Assembly: GCF_020621385.1 (NCBI RefSeq)
Contig: NZ_JAESVA010000005.1
Location: forward strand, 62,001 to 126,000
DNA: 64,000 bases
DNA from: Acidisoma cellulosilyticum
GTDB lineage: Bacteria; Pseudomonadota; Alphaproteobacteria; Acetobacterales; Acetobacteraceae
Reading direction: 5' to 3'
Below are positions 50,499 through 60,134 of this stretch, piece after piece. The position numbers and the translations under genes were made by a program. The notes beneath the pieces were generated by a model, which had not been told where the DNA came from, searched no databases, and was given only the letters and a program-made list of their open reading frames with translations. Position 1 is the stretch's first letter. Each line of letters opens with the position of its first letter.

Positions 50499-52547
50499 CT
50501 AAAGCGCTTTCGCGAAGCGCAGCCCGTCATAGATCGCGGCGTGGATATTGCGGCTGGCGACGGCATCGCCGATGCGAAACAGCCGGAATTGTCCGGCCGG
50601 ATTGCGCAAGCTTTCCTGCGGCTGTCCCGCTACCAGCGCTTCGTAATCGACGGCGCCGAGATTGAGGGAGGCCGGTTTCAGCGCCTCATACAGCGTCTCA
50701 TCCGGCAGGGTGCCGTGATCGACGACGATCTGGTCCACCCGCCTTTCGGTGATCGCGTCACCGTAATCGCTGCCGAGGGCGGCCACCAGTTCATTGCCCT
50801 CGCGCCTCGCCGAGACCAGGCGGGTATTGATGGTGATGCGCACGCCCCGCTGCTGAAAGCGGCGGGCGAAGGCCGCGTGGTTGAGCCCCCCCATCTCGGG
50901 CGCGAAGAAGCGCTCGGGCGTGACGATTTCGACCGATGATCCAGCCTCGGCCATCATCTCCGCCGCCTGCATGGCCGGATAGGCACCGTTATCGTCAAAG
51001 ACCAGAACTCGCTCGGCCGGTTTCACCTGGCCTGAGAGAATATCCCAGGCGGAGACGACCAGCGCATTGCCGTCACGCAGCACATCCGTATCCGGCAATC
51101 CGCCGGTCGCGAGGAAAATCACATCGGGCGCTGCGGCTTCGACATCGGCGGCCTCCGCATAGATGCCGAAGCGGATCTCCACGCCCAGCCGCTGCAATTC
51201 CTGTACGCGCCAGTCGATGATGCCGATCAGGTCCCGTCGCCGGGCGTGGCGGGTGGCGAGCAATACCTGCCCGCCGGGCTTGTCACTCGCTTCCCAGACC
51301 GTCACCCCATGGCCGCGCTCGGCCGCGACGCGTGCGGCCTCAAGCCCGGCCGGGCCGGCGCCCACCACCAGCACGCGTTTCAGCGCGCCTGTGCTTTTCG
51401 CGATGACATGCGGCATCGACGCCTCACGGCCCGTAGCCGCGTTGTGGACGCAAAGCGCGTCTTGCCCTTCATAGATGCGGTCCAGGCAATAGGTGGCGCC
51501 GACGCAGGGGCGGATGCGGTCTTCCTGACCGCTGAGGATTTTTTTGACGATATGCGGATCGGCGATATGGGCGCGGGTCATGCCGACCATATCGAGCTTG
51601 CCCTCCGCGATCGCGTGGCGGGCGGTCGCGACATCGGCGATGCGGGCAGCGTGAAACACCGGAATCTCAGCTGCGGCGCGCACCTCTCCGGCAAAATCCA
51701 GGCTGGGTGCGGAGCGCATGCCCATGACCGGGATGACATCGACCAGGGCATTGTCGGTATCGATATGACCGCGAATGATGTTCAGGAAATCGACCATGCC
51801 GCTGGCCTTGAAGCGACGCGCGATCGCCAGACCGTCCTGGCGTGTCAGGCCCGTCTCCCAATCCTCATCGGCCACCATACGCAGCCCGATGATGAAATCG
51901 GGGCCGACGGCATGCCGCATCGCCTGCAACACACGGAGCGAGAAGCGCATGCGATTGTCGAGCGCGCCACCATAATCGTCATCGCGCCGATTGGTGGCGG
52001 GGGACCAGAATTGGTCCATCAAATGGCCGTAGGCCTCGATCTCGATCCCGTCCAGCCCGGCCGCCTGCATACGCTGGGCGCCGGCCGCGTAATCCGCGAT
52101 GATGCGCTCGATATCCCAATCCTCGGCGGCTTTGGGGAAGGCGCGATGGGCTGCCTCTCGCACCCGCGACGGCGCCAGAACCGGCAACCAATCCGCCTTG
52201 TTCCAACCCGTGCGCCGGCCAAGATGCGTCAGCTGGATCATCACCGCCGTGCCATGCTCATGGCATTCATCCGTCAGGCGCTTCATCCATGGGACGATCT
52301 CATCGCGATAGGCGAGAAGATTGCCGAAGGCGGCGGGCGAATCCCGGCTGACGACGGCCGAGCCCGCCGTCATGGTCAGCGCGATGCCACCCTTCGCCTT
52401 CTCGACATGATAGAGCCGGTAACGCTCCTTCGGCATGCCGTCTTCGGAATAGGCGGGTTCGTGCGCCGTACTCATCACCCGGTTGCGCAGCGTCAGGTGT
52501 TTCAGCTGAAAGGGCTGCAGCAGCGGGTCAAGGGTAATGTCAGGCAA
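50499..52547 (-). CDS. Old-yellow-enzyme/TMADH-type demethylase (DgcA-like)
   Basis: The 682-residue flavoprotein has an N-terminal FMN TIM-barrel (PFQLKHLTLRNRVM, IQLTHLGRRTGW, DGIEIEAYGHLMDQF), a 4Fe-4S cysteine cluster around RPCVGATYCLDRIYEG, and a C-terminal FAD/NAD domain starting VLVVGAGPAGLEAARVA. Its length and layout match DgcA and related N-demethylases, which oxidise dimethylglycine to sarcosine and formaldehyde. TTG 52547 with GGAACG upstream gives the normal N-terminus; no ATG is available before the barrel. The vapC stop lies 37 bp upstream, so the toxin pair may share its transcript. Confidence 0.82.
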   Translation of the reverse strand: MPDITLDPLLQPFQLKHLTLRNRVMSTAHEPAYSEDGMPKERYRLYHVEKAKGGIALTMTAGSAVVSRDSPAAFGNLLAYRDEIVPWMKRLTDECHEHGTAVMIQLTHLGRRTGWNKADWLPVLAPSRVREAAHRAFPKAAEDWDIERIIADYAAGAQRMQAAGLDGIEIEAYGHLMDQFWSPATNRRDDDYGGALDNRMRFSLRVLQAMRHAVGPDFIIGLRMVADEDWETGLTRQDGLAIARRFKASGMVDFLNIIRGHIDTDNALVDVIPVMGMRSAPSLDFAGEVRAAAEIPVFHAARIADVATARHAIAEGKLDMVGMTRAHIADPHIVKKILSGQEDRIRPCVGATYCLDRIYEGQDALCVHNAATGREASMPHVIAKSTGALKRVLVVGAGPAGLEAARVAAERGHGVTVWEASDKPGGQVLLATRHARRRDLIGIIDWRVQELQRLGVEIRFGIYAEAADVEAAAPDVIFLATGGLPDTDVLRDGNALVVSAWDILSGQVKPAERVLVFDDNGAYPAMQAAEMMAEAGSSVEIVTPERFFAPEMGGLNHAAFARRFQQRGVRITINTRLVSARREGNELVAALGSDYGDAITERRVDQIVVDHGTLPDETLYEALKPASLNLGAVDYEALVAGQPQESLRNPAGQFRLFRIGDAVASRNIHAAIYDGLRFAKAL

Positions 52548-52584
52548 AGGCGGCGTTCCGTTTAAAGGTGGTTGGCTGTCGTGC

Positions 52585-52965
52585 TTACGCGACCTGCACA
52601 TCCGTTTTGGCAAAATCCTGGCCAACGAACAGCAAGGGGCAAGCACGTCTCCGAGCGAGCGCGTATGCGAAGCAATCGCCGAAGTTGAGGCCGGCCGGGT
52701 GAATACCTTTGCCCCATTGCCGATAGGCCGTGCTGACATCGTAAGCTTGCTCTATCGTGACGGGCACGATTTCGGCCTGCAGTCCCGCAAGCAGGTCAAG
52801 GATTGCTGCCTGTTTTCCAAGACGCTCGCCGACGACGAGGAGTTCGGCGAGCGTGCCACCCGACATCAAGATTGTTTCGGTCGGATGCAAAGCCGCAAGG
52901 CAGCGCTCAGCCTCCGGCTCATCCTTCAAAATGGCGATCAGTGCGGATGTGTCCAAGACGATCAA
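52585..52965 (-). CDS. vapC: VapC-type PIN-domain ribonuclease toxin
   Basis: The 126-residue protein has the PIN-domain acidic residues: IVLDTSALIAIL (D4), a glutamate in TLAELLVV, an aspartate in NFGDCFAYALA and another in FVGQDFAKTDV. VapC toxins cleave tRNA or rRNA and stop growth when the antitoxin is lost. Its start overlaps the antitoxin stop, as usual. Confidence 0.92.
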   Translation of the reverse strand: MIVLDTSALIAILKDEPEAERCLAALHPTETILMSGGTLAELLVVGERLGKQAAILDLLAGLQAEIVPVTIEQAYDVSTAYRQWGKGIHPAGLNFGDCFAYALARRRACPLLFVGQDFAKTDVQVA

Positions 52966-53198
52966 ACCGGCAGGCCGTGATCGTCATAAAGATCCTCCGC
53001 ATCCTTTGCGGCCAGGCCATCTTTCGCTGCACCGCGAGCGCGGGCGAGGGCAGCGAGGCGCCGCTCACCGTCGGGTGCAAGACTGACGAGCCTGGCGATT
53101 GCTTCGCCACGCCGCGTGAGGATGACTTCCTCGCCTTTCTCAGCGCGACGGACAAGTTCCAGCAATTGGGCTTTGGCGTCACTGACGGCGATTTTCAT
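52962..53198 (-). CDS. vapB: Phd/YefM-type antitoxin of VapBC pair
   Basis: The 78-residue protein is of the Phd-like VapB type: IAVSDAKAQLLELVRRAEKGEEVILTRRGEAIARLV is the DNA-binding and dimer part, and the C-terminal tail (DAEDLYDDHGLPV) should bind the toxin. ATG 53198 follows GAGGAG. It would bind its own promoter in the 53199-53253 gap, which separates it from the AraC gene. Confidence 0.9.
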   Translation of the reverse strand: MKIAVSDAKAQLLELVRRAEKGEEVILTRRGEAIARLVSLAPDGERRLAALARARGAAKDGLAAKDAEDLYDDHGLPV

Positions 53199-53253
53199 CG
53201 CACTCTCCTCGTGAGGCAAGATTTTGGACCAATGTAATGGTCCATGTCAAAAC

Positions 53254-54258
53254 CTATCCGGCCATCCGCCCCGTCGCCGGGGGTGCCGCCAGCCGCATGC
53301 CAGCGCGGGCGGTGAGCGGGCTCATCTGAAACCGCCGGCGAAAGGCCCGAGCGAAGCTGGAGGGGGAGGTGAAACCATGGGCGGTCGCGACTTCGGCCAC
53401 ACCCATGGCGCTCTGTTCCAGCATCCGCTTGGCCGCCGACAAGCGCAGGTCCAGGTAATAGTCATAGGGCGATTGGCCGAGCTGGGCGCGGAACCGCGTC
53501 TCCAATGTCCGTCGCAACACGCCGGATTGTGCGGCGATAGCGGTCAGACCCAAAGGCTCTTCCAGATGGCGCTGCATGAGGGTGATGGCACGCGCGAGGG
53601 CCGGATCATCCCCCAGCAGGCGGCCGAGGGAGACGACCGGCTGCGGGGTGGAGCCCGGCAGCGTTTGGTCGTAGACAAAGACACTGGCGACGTTCAGCGC
53701 CAGCGGCAGCCCATGGTCCTGCCGCAGCAGGGTCAGCATCATATCCAGCGCCGGGGTGGCGCCGCCCGCCGTCCAGCGCTTGCGGTCCATGACGAACCGG
53801 TCATTGCGCACCGCGATCTTGGGGAAGCTAGCGGCAAACTCATCCAGATCCTCCCAATGCGTGGTGGCGGCAAACCCGTCCAGCAGCCCGGCGCGGGCCA
53901 ATTCCCATGAGCCCGCTTCGACGGCGGCCATAATGGCGCCACCCCGGGCGGCGCGGCGCAAATCGGCACGCAAGCTACGATCCGTCATCCGCGTGTTGAA
54001 GGACCCGAGCAGGAACAATGCGTCCCGGCTGTCCGCCGGGTCGAAGACGTCATCGACATTGACGGAGAGGCCTGACGTGCTGAGGGCGGAAACGCCCTGG
54101 CGGGAGAGCAGGCGCCAGCGATACAGCGGCAGGGCGGCGACGCGATTGGCGGCACGCAACGGTTCGATGACGGCGGCCAGGCACATCAGCGAGAACTGAT
54201 CCTGCAACAGCACATCGACCCGCATCGGGCCGGACAGGGCGAGGGAAGGCGCCTGCAT
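53254..54258 (-). CDS. GlxA-family AraC-type regulator (CdhR/GbdR-like)
   Basis: The 334-residue regulator has an N-terminal DJ-1/PfpI-like amidotransferase domain (VDVLLQDQFSLMCLAAVIEPLR, AAVEAGSWELARAGLLDG) and a C-terminal AraC double HTH ending in VAEVATAHGFTSPSSFARAFRR. Regulators of this type, including CdhR and GbdR, control carnitine, betaine and dimethylglycine genes. It is divergent from exactly such genes, so activation of both sides by carnitine or betaine is likely. ATG 54258 is preferred over the longer frame crossing the promoter. Confidence 0.87.
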   Translation of the reverse strand: MQAPSLALSGPMRVDVLLQDQFSLMCLAAVIEPLRAANRVAALPLYRWRLLSRQGVSALSTSGLSVNVDDVFDPADSRDALFLLGSFNTRMTDRSLRADLRRAARGGAIMAAVEAGSWELARAGLLDGFAATTHWEDLDEFAASFPKIAVRNDRFVMDRKRWTAGGATPALDMMLTLLRQDHGLPLALNVASVFVYDQTLPGSTPQPVVSLGRLLGDDPALARAITLMQRHLEEPLGLTAIAAQSGVLRRTLETRFRAQLGQSPYDYYLDLRLSAAKRMLEQSAMGVAEVATAHGFTSPSSFARAFRRRFQMSPLTARAGMRLAAPPATGRMAG

Positions 54259-54389
54259 GATGCTTCTTTCGCAAAACGGACGAAAATCTTCGGAAAATGT
54301 ATAGCACGCACCGGGCCGCGGTAGCACCCTTTTGGTCAGAGGCGTGACACACGCCGCTTGACCAGCAGACGTCCTCGGAGCCATCGCCC

Positions 54390-55295
54390 ATGAACTGGGA
54401 TGCTTTCATTACCTGCGCCGTGACCGGCGTCGGCGACAGTGCCGGCAAGAACCCGCATGTGCCGATCACGCCCGAGCAGATCGCCGGTGCGGCGATCGAG
54501 GCGGCAAAGGCCGGTGCGGCGATCGCCCATCTCCATGTCCGCAATCCCGAAACCGGCAAGGGCGCGCGCGATGTGGCGCTATATGCCGAGGTCGTACGCC
54601 GCATTCGGGAATCCGATACCGATGTCATCATCAACCTGACCGCCGGCATGGGCGGCGATCTGGTCTTCGGCAGTGTGGAAAATCCGCTGCCGCTGAACCC
54701 CCATGGCACCGATATGGTCGGCGCCGAGGAACGGTTGGCGCATGTCACCGCGCTGCTGCCCGAAATCTGCACGCTGGATTGCGGGTCGATGAACTTCGCC
54801 GAGGGCGACTATGTCATGACCAATACGCCCGGCACGCTGCGCGCCATGGCGCGGCGCGTACAGGCGCTGGGCGTGCGGCCGGAGATTGAGGTTTTCGATA
54901 CCGGCCATCTCGTTCTGTGCAAGCAGCTCATCAAGGAAGGGCTGATCGATGACCCGGTGATGATCCAGCTTTGCATGGGCATTCCCTACGGTGCGCCGAA
55001 TGATCCGCAGACCTTGATGGCCATGGTGGCCAATTTACCGCCGGGTGCGGTCTATTCGGCATTCTCCATCGGCCGTATGCAGCTGCCCTATGCTGCCATG
55101 GCGGTGCTGGCGGGCGGCAATATCCGCGTCGGGTTGGAAGACAATATCTGGCTGTCGCGCGGTGTGCCGGCAACCAACAGCCAATTGGTCGAGCGCGCGG
55201 TGCAGACGGTCACCAGCATGGGCGCGCGCATCATGGGTCCCGAGGAAGTCCGCGCCAAGCTCAAGCTCGAAAAGCGTGTGGGAGCGCTGGCATGA
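54390..55295 (+). CDS. Beta-keto acid cleavage enzyme (dehydrocarnitine-cleaving candidate)
   Basis: The 301-residue protein is a BKACE (DUF849) enzyme: [27 protein letters not shown] carries the zinc ligands H47 and H49, and [13 protein letters not shown] follows in the barrel. BKACE proteins condense a beta-keto acid with acetyl-CoA to release acetoacetate. Next to a carnitine dehydrogenase the expected substrate is 3-dehydrocarnitine, giving betainyl-CoA and acetoacetate. The stop overlaps the next start. Confidence 0.87.
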   Translation: MNWDAFITCAVTGVGDSAGKNPHVPITPEQIAGAAIEAAKAGAAIAHLHVRNPETGKGARDVALYAEVVRRIRESDTDVIINLTAGMGGDLVFGSVENPLPLNPHGTDMVGAEERLAHVTALLPEICTLDCGSMNFAEGDYVMTNTPGTLRAMARRVQALGVRPEIEVFDTGHLVLCKQLIKEGLIDDPVMIQLCMGIPYGAPNDPQTLMAMVANLPPGAVYSAFSIGRMQLPYAAMAVLAGGNIRVGLEDNIWLSRGVPATNSQLVERAVQTVTSMGARIMGPEEVRAKLKLEKRVGALA

Positions 55296-56749
55296 CCGCG
55301 ATCCGTCATTGCGCCATCATCGGTGGCGGCGTCATCGGCGGCGGCTGGGCGGCGCGCTTCCTGCTCGCTGGCCTGGACGTCACGGTCTTCGATCCGCATC
55401 CTGAGGCGGAGCGGCGTCTGCGGGAAATGGTCAAGCTCGCCGGCCGCGCCTGGGCGAAATTGATCGCGGCACCTCTACCGCCGCTCGGGCATCTGCATGT
55501 CGCCGTCAGCCTGGAGGAGGCGGTGCGCGACGCTGACCTTATTCAGGAGAGCGCACCTGAGGTCGAAGCGATCAAGCAAAAGATCCTGGCCGAGATCGAC
55601 CGTTTCGCGAAGCCTGATGCGCTGATTTGCTCCTCGACCTCCGGCCTGCTGCCGACGCAGATTTCGGCGATGATGGCGCGGCCGGAGCGTTTCATGGTCG
55701 CCCATCCTTTCAACCCGGTCTATCTGCTGCCGCTGGTCGAGCTTTGCGGCGGTGAGAAGACATCAGCCGATAACATCGCAAGGGCGAAGGCTTTCTTCGC
55801 TGACATTGGCATGCACCCGCTGCATGTGCGGAAGGAGATAGACGGGTTCATCGCCGATCGTCTGTTGGAAGCCCTGTGGCGGGAAGCGCTTTGGCTGGTG
55901 CATGATGGGGTCGCCACGGTCGCGGAAGTGGATGACGCCATTCGCTTCGGCGCCGGCATGCGCTGGGCCTTCATGGGCACCTTCCAGATTTACCGTCTTG
56001 CGGGCGGCGAGGCCGGGATGCGGCATTTCATGGCGCAATTCGGCCCGACGCTGAAACTGCCTTGGACCAAGCTGATGGATGTGCCGGACTTTACCGATGC
56101 ATTGGTCGATCTGGTGGCTGAGCAATCCGATGACCAATCCGGCCAATGGGATTTCCGGGCGCTGGAAGCCAAGCGCGATGATTGCCTGATCGGCATCATG
56201 CGGTCACTGAAGGTGCAGGATTTCGGCGCGGGTGCCACCCTGGCCGGATTCGAGAAAGCCCTGCGTGACCGCGCGACGGATGGCGATGCCGAACCGCTGC
56301 GGCTGTATGAAGGTCAGGTCCCGGCCGAATGGATCGACTATAACGGCCATATGAACGAGAGCCGCTATCTGGAAATCTTCGGCTATGCGACGGATGCCTT
56401 GCTGGCGCGGATCGGCATGGATGACGCCATGCTAGAAAAGGGCTTCAGCTATTATACGGTGGAAACGCATCTGCGGCATCTGGATGAGATCAAGCTTGGC
56501 GAATCCTATGTCGCGACCACGCAGATTCTGGCGCATGACGAGAAGCGCATCCATATCTTCCATCGTCTGCTGCATGGCGACGGGCGGCTTTTGGCGACGG
56601 CCGAGCAGATGATGCTGTGTGTGGATATGAAGGCGCATCGCGCTACGCCGGCCGCACCGGAAACGCTCTCCGTTCTGCAAGGTCTTGCCGCCGGCCACCG
56701 CGCTTTGCCGATGCCGGATGGCGCAGGACGCAGCATCGGCCAGCGCTGA
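55292..56749 (+). CDS. L-carnitine 3-dehydrogenase fused to betainyl-CoA thioesterase
   Basis: The 485-residue protein has two parts. Residues 1 to about 320 form an NAD-dependent 3-hydroxyacyl-CoA-dehydrogenase fold ([16 protein letters not shown] near residues 9-24, [17 protein letters not shown]). Residues about 340 to 460 are a hotdog thioesterase ([21 protein letters not shown]). The first oxidises carnitine to 3-dehydrocarnitine, the second frees betaine from betainyl-CoA. Such fusions are known in rhizobial and related carnitine operons. It lies between the cleavage enzyme and the Rieske gene. Confidence 0.88.
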   Translation: MTAIRHCAIIGGGVIGGGWAARFLLAGLDVTVFDPHPEAERRLREMVKLAGRAWAKLIAAPLPPLGHLHVAVSLEEAVRDADLIQESAPEVEAIKQKILAEIDRFAKPDALICSSTSGLLPTQISAMMARPERFMVAHPFNPVYLLPLVELCGGEKTSADNIARAKAFFADIGMHPLHVRKEIDGFIADRLLEALWREALWLVHDGVATVAEVDDAIRFGAGMRWAFMGTFQIYRLAGGEAGMRHFMAQFGPTLKLPWTKLMDVPDFTDALVDLVAEQSDDQSGQWDFRALEAKRDDCLIGIMRSLKVQDFGAGATLAGFEKALRDRATDGDAEPLRLYEGQVPAEWIDYNGHMNESRYLEIFGYATDALLARIGMDDAMLEKGFSYYTVETHLRHLDEIKLGESYVATTQILAHDEKRIHIFHRLLHGDGRLLATAEQMMLCVDMKAHRATPAAPETLSVLQGLAAGHRALPMPDGAGRSIGQR

Positions 56750-56816
56750 ACGACGAAGACGACGAAACAAGACAAGGCTATCCGACTAGAAAAACGCATT
56801 GGGGAAAGACAGAGCG

Positions 56817-57884
56817 ATGTCGATCATCGAACGGACAGAAGCCTTACCCGTGGCGCCGACTTTGCCGGCATCGCTCTATCGTGACCCCGCTTTGTTCGAG
56901 CGTGAGCGGCGTGAGATTTTCGCGCGCGAATGGCTGCTGTTCGCGCGCAGCGACCAATTGCCCAATGCGGGCGACTTCATCACCGGCACCATCATCGGCT
57001 ATCCGATCATGCTGGTGCGGCAAAGCGACGGCAAGCTGCGCGGATTCCACAATGTCTGCCGCCATCGCGCGTCGATGCTGACGCAGGAAGACGCCGGGAC
57101 CATGCCGGGCGGCGTCATCCGCTGCCCCTATCATAGCTGGACCTATAACCTCGACGGCTGCCTTAACCGCGCGCCGGGTTTCGGCGCGGCGAAGGGGGAG
57201 GTTGACCCGGCCAATTGGTCGCTGTTCCCCATTTCCGTCGATGAATGGCGCGGACTTGTCTTCATCCGCATCGCGAAGGATGGGCCGGGGCTGATCGATT
57301 GGCTGGGGCCGATCGTGCCGCTTGCCGCCCATTATCCGCTGGAAAGCCAGAAGTTCTTCTCGGAAAAGAACCGCGACGTCGATGTCGATTGGAAGGCGTA
57401 TGGCGAGAATTATCTGGAATGCTATCACTGTCCCAGCATGCATCCCGGGCTTTGCGAAAGCCTGGATATCAGCCGCTATACGATCGATTCCTTCCCTGAG
57501 CACGGCTTGTTCCATCTCTATGGTCCGAAGAAGGACGGCGGTATGACGGATGGTCTGTATTTCTATCGGTTTCCGTTCCTGATGCTCAACCTTTATGAAT
57601 GGGGCAGTTCTATCGCGACGGTGGAACCGCTCGGCGCGGGCAAGCTAAGACATATCAACTGGTATCTATTCTCCGATATCAGCCCGGAAAAAGCTGAGGA
57701 GAATGCGCGCTCCGCCGCATGGTCGGCGCAGATCATCAGCGAAGATCTGGAGATCGTGACGGGGGTTCAGCGCAATCTGAATACCGGCATCTATGATCAC
57801 GGCATTCTCTCGCCACGGCAGGAAAAGGCCGTAAAGGCCTTTCAGGATATGGTTCGCCACGCGATGCCTGGATTGGAGGGCTGA
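56817..57884 (+). CDS. Rieske oxygenase, glycine betaine monooxygenase GbcA-like
   Basis: The 355-residue oxygenase has Rieske ligands C81, H83, C103 and H106 and a catalytic iron site with H204 and H209 in NYLECYHCPSMHP. ALFERERREIFAREWLLFAR at the start is typical of GbcA and carnitine oxygenases. Following carnitine conversion to betaine, oxidation of betaine to dimethylglycine and formaldehyde is the natural reaction. ATG 56817 is preceded by GGGGAAAG. The GbcB reductase is not in this window. Confidence 0.82.
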   Translation: MSIIERTEALPVAPTLPASLYRDPALFERERREIFAREWLLFARSDQLPNAGDFITGTIIGYPIMLVRQSDGKLRGFHNVCRHRASMLTQEDAGTMPGGVIRCPYHSWTYNLDGCLNRAPGFGAAKGEVDPANWSLFPISVDEWRGLVFIRIAKDGPGLIDWLGPIVPLAAHYPLESQKFFSEKNRDVDVDWKAYGENYLECYHCPSMHPGLCESLDISRYTIDSFPEHGLFHLYGPKKDGGMTDGLYFYRFPFLMLNLYEWGSSIATVEPLGAGKLRHINWYLFSDISPEKAEENARSAAWSAQIISEDLEIVTGVQRNLNTGIYDHGILSPRQEKAVKAFQDMVRHAMPGLEG

Positions 57885-57886
57885 CT

Positions 57887-59518
57887 ATGCCGGACAGCAC
57901 CATCGCGGCCAGCGCAAGACAATACGACGCCATCATTATCGGCAGCGGGCATAACGGTCTGGTTTGCGCCAACTACCTGGCGCAGAAAGGCATGAAGGTC
58001 GCCGTGCTGGAGCGCCGGCATGTCATCGGCGGGGCGGCGGTAACGGAGGAAATCCACCCCGGTTTCCGCGCCTCCATCTTTTCCTATCTCATGAGCCTGC
58101 TGCATCCGCGCATCATCCGCGATTTTGAACTCCGCCGTCATGGGCTGACGGTGCTGCCTTGCTCGGACATGATCTCCTCCGTTTCCTATGATGATTACAT
58201 CCTATTCTCGGAGGACATGAAGAAGACGCAGGAAAGTTTCGCCAAATTCTCGCAGCATGACGCGGAAATCTATCCGGTCTTCGATGCCTATCTGCAGGAA
58301 GCGACCAAGATCGTGCGCTCGCTGCTATGGGAAACACCCGTCGACCCGGCCAAGCGCGACTGGAAGAATTTTCGCGAATCCGCTGCGATATTATGGAAAT
58401 ACCGCAAGATCGGCCGGAAGATGTATCGCCTCGTCGATCTTCTGACCATGAGCGCCTATGACTATCTGCGCGAATGGTTTGAGGATGATCGGGTCATGGC
58501 CTGCCTCGCCTATTACGCGTCTATCGGCACCTTCGCGGGTCCGAAAACCCCAGGCTCCGCCTATGTCATCATGCATCACATCATGGGTGAGCACGAAGGC
58601 GCGGGCGGTTGGGGATTCATCAAGGGCGGCATGGGGGCAATTACGCAGGCGCTGGCGTCTTCCGCGCGGGAGAAGGGGGTTGAGATTTTCACGGAGGCTG
58701 CCGTTGGTGAAATCCGCGTCTCGGGCGGCCGCGCGACGGACGTGGTGACGACCAAGGGCGATGTTTTCCGCGCGCGGGTTGTCGCCTCCGGGGTCGATGC
58801 CAAGACGCTTTATCTGAATATGCTGCCCGAAAGCGCCGTGCCGGCCGATGTCTTGCGGGAAGCGCGGAATTACCGGACCTTCTCGACCGCCTTCAAGATG
58901 AACATCGCCTGCGAAAGGCCGCCGCAATATCGGATTCTGGAGAAGGCCAAGGCAGATGGGTCGCTGGGCAATTTCCCTTACCCGACCTATTGCCATATTG
59001 CACCCGATATCGATTATCTTGAACGCGCCTATGACGATGCGAAACATGGCTGGTATTCGTCCGAACCGTTTATGACGCTGTGTACGCCGACGATCGTGGA
59101 TGACACGCTGGCGCCGCCAGGCAAGCATGTCGTGAACGTCTTCGGCGGTCATGCGCCCTATAAGCTGAAGAATGGCGACTGGGCGGTGGAGAAAGAGAAA
59201 TTCAAGCAGACCGTCTTTAAGGCGATCGACAATTACGCGCCCGGCTTTTCCGGCGACATCATCGCCGAGCAGACGCTGATTCCGCCGGATCTGGAAGCGA
59301 TCGTGGGGCTGCCGCAGGGGCATATTTTCCACGGAGAGCTATCCGCTGACCAGCTGTTCTTTCAGCGCCCGGTCTCAGGCTATGCCGATTACCGCACGCC
59401 GGTGAAGGGGCTTTACCTCTGCGGGTCCTCCACCCATCCGGGCGGCGGCGTCTCGGGCATTCCCGGCCATAATGCGGCGCGGGAAATCTTGCGGGATGTG
59501 AAGTCCCGCAAGATCTAA
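57887..59518 (+). CDS. FAD-dependent oxidoreductase (PYROXD2/phytoene-dehydrogenase-like)
   Basis: The 543-residue flavoprotein starts with IIIGSGHNGLVCANYLAQKGMKVAVLERR, the FAD motif, and ends with LYLCGSSTHPGGGVSGIPGHNAAREIL, typical of this amine-oxidase/phytoene-desaturase branch. It starts two bases after the Rieske stop, so it is part of the carnitine/betaine operon. Its role there is not standard: it could oxidise an amine intermediate or act on an unrelated compound. It converges on kdpC. Confidence 0.82.
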   Translation: MPDSTIAASARQYDAIIIGSGHNGLVCANYLAQKGMKVAVLERRHVIGGAAVTEEIHPGFRASIFSYLMSLLHPRIIRDFELRRHGLTVLPCSDMISSVSYDDYILFSEDMKKTQESFAKFSQHDAEIYPVFDAYLQEATKIVRSLLWETPVDPAKRDWKNFRESAAILWKYRKIGRKMYRLVDLLTMSAYDYLREWFEDDRVMACLAYYASIGTFAGPKTPGSAYVIMHHIMGEHEGAGGWGFIKGGMGAITQALASSAREKGVEIFTEAAVGEIRVSGGRATDVVTTKGDVFRARVVASGVDAKTLYLNMLPESAVPADVLREARNYRTFSTAFKMNIACERPPQYRILEKAKADGSLGNFPYPTYCHIAPDIDYLERAYDDAKHGWYSSEPFMTLCTPTIVDDTLAPPGKHVVNVFGGHAPYKLKNGDWAVEKEKFKQTVFKAIDNYAPGFSGDIIAEQTLIPPDLEAIVGLPQGHIFHGELSADQLFFQRPVSGYADYRTPVKGLYLCGSSTHPGGGVSGIPGHNAAREILRDVKSRKI

Positions 59519-59522
59519 TGTC

Positions 59523-60116
59523 TTACTTCATCTCGGCCAGGGCAAGGTTCAGCTGCACGACATTCACGTTGGTCGTGCCGATGAAGCCGAGCGCAGGCTG
59601 TGTCGCGATCCGGTTGACGAGGGCGACCACGTCCTCCACCGGCAGATGCCGTGCGTTGGCCACGACCGGCGCCTGGGCCAGCGCATTGGCGAGCGAGATA
59701 TCCGGATCGACGCCGGAACCCGAGCTTGTCACCGCATCAGCCGGAACGGAGCCCGCGCCATAGGTCTTATGCCAGGACGCGATGCGGCTCTTGATCGCAG
59801 CAAGCAAAGTGGCACTCGTCGGCGCCAGGTTCGACGCACCTGATTCCGAATCGTCATAGGGTGTCGCCACGGCATTGCCCTTGGCATCGGTGCCCATCAG
59901 CGCGGAAGGGCGCGGATTGAACCAAGCGGGGCCGGTGAAATTCTGTCCAATGATGCCCGAGGCAACCGGCCGTCCCTTCTGCATAATCAGGCTGCCGCCA
60001 GCCTGGAAGGGAAAGACCGTCTGGGCGACCTGGGTGAAAATCCCCGGTATGATGAAGCCGAGTGCGATGGTGAACAGAACCACCAGGGACAAGGCAGGGC
60101 GTATTTCGCGGATCAT
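59523..60116 (-). CDS. kdpC: Potassium-transporting ATPase subunit C
   Basis: The 197-residue inner-membrane protein has a single N-terminal membrane segment and the KdpC periplasmic domain with IIGQNFTGPAWFNPRPSA and DPDISLANALAQAPVVANAR. KdpC stabilises the KdpFABC complex that imports K+ at low concentration. ATG 60116 is used; an in-frame start at 60131 would add five residues. It ends the kdp operon and stops four bases from the convergent flavoprotein gene. Confidence 0.95.
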   Translation of the reverse strand: MIREIRPALSLVVLFTIALGFIIPGIFTQVAQTVFPFQAGGSLIMQKGRPVASGIIGQNFTGPAWFNPRPSALMGTDAKGNAVATPYDDSESGASNLAPTSATLLAAIKSRIASWHKTYGAGSVPADAVTSSGSGVDPDISLANALAQAPVVANARHLPVEDVVALVNRIATQPALGFIGTTNVNVVQLNLALAEMK

Positions 60117-60134
60117 GGAATGATCTCTCAAAGG

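Noticed and set aside
51246-52565. Plus-strand open frame of 439 codons
   Set aside because: It is antisense to the DgcA-like flavoprotein and has no domain.
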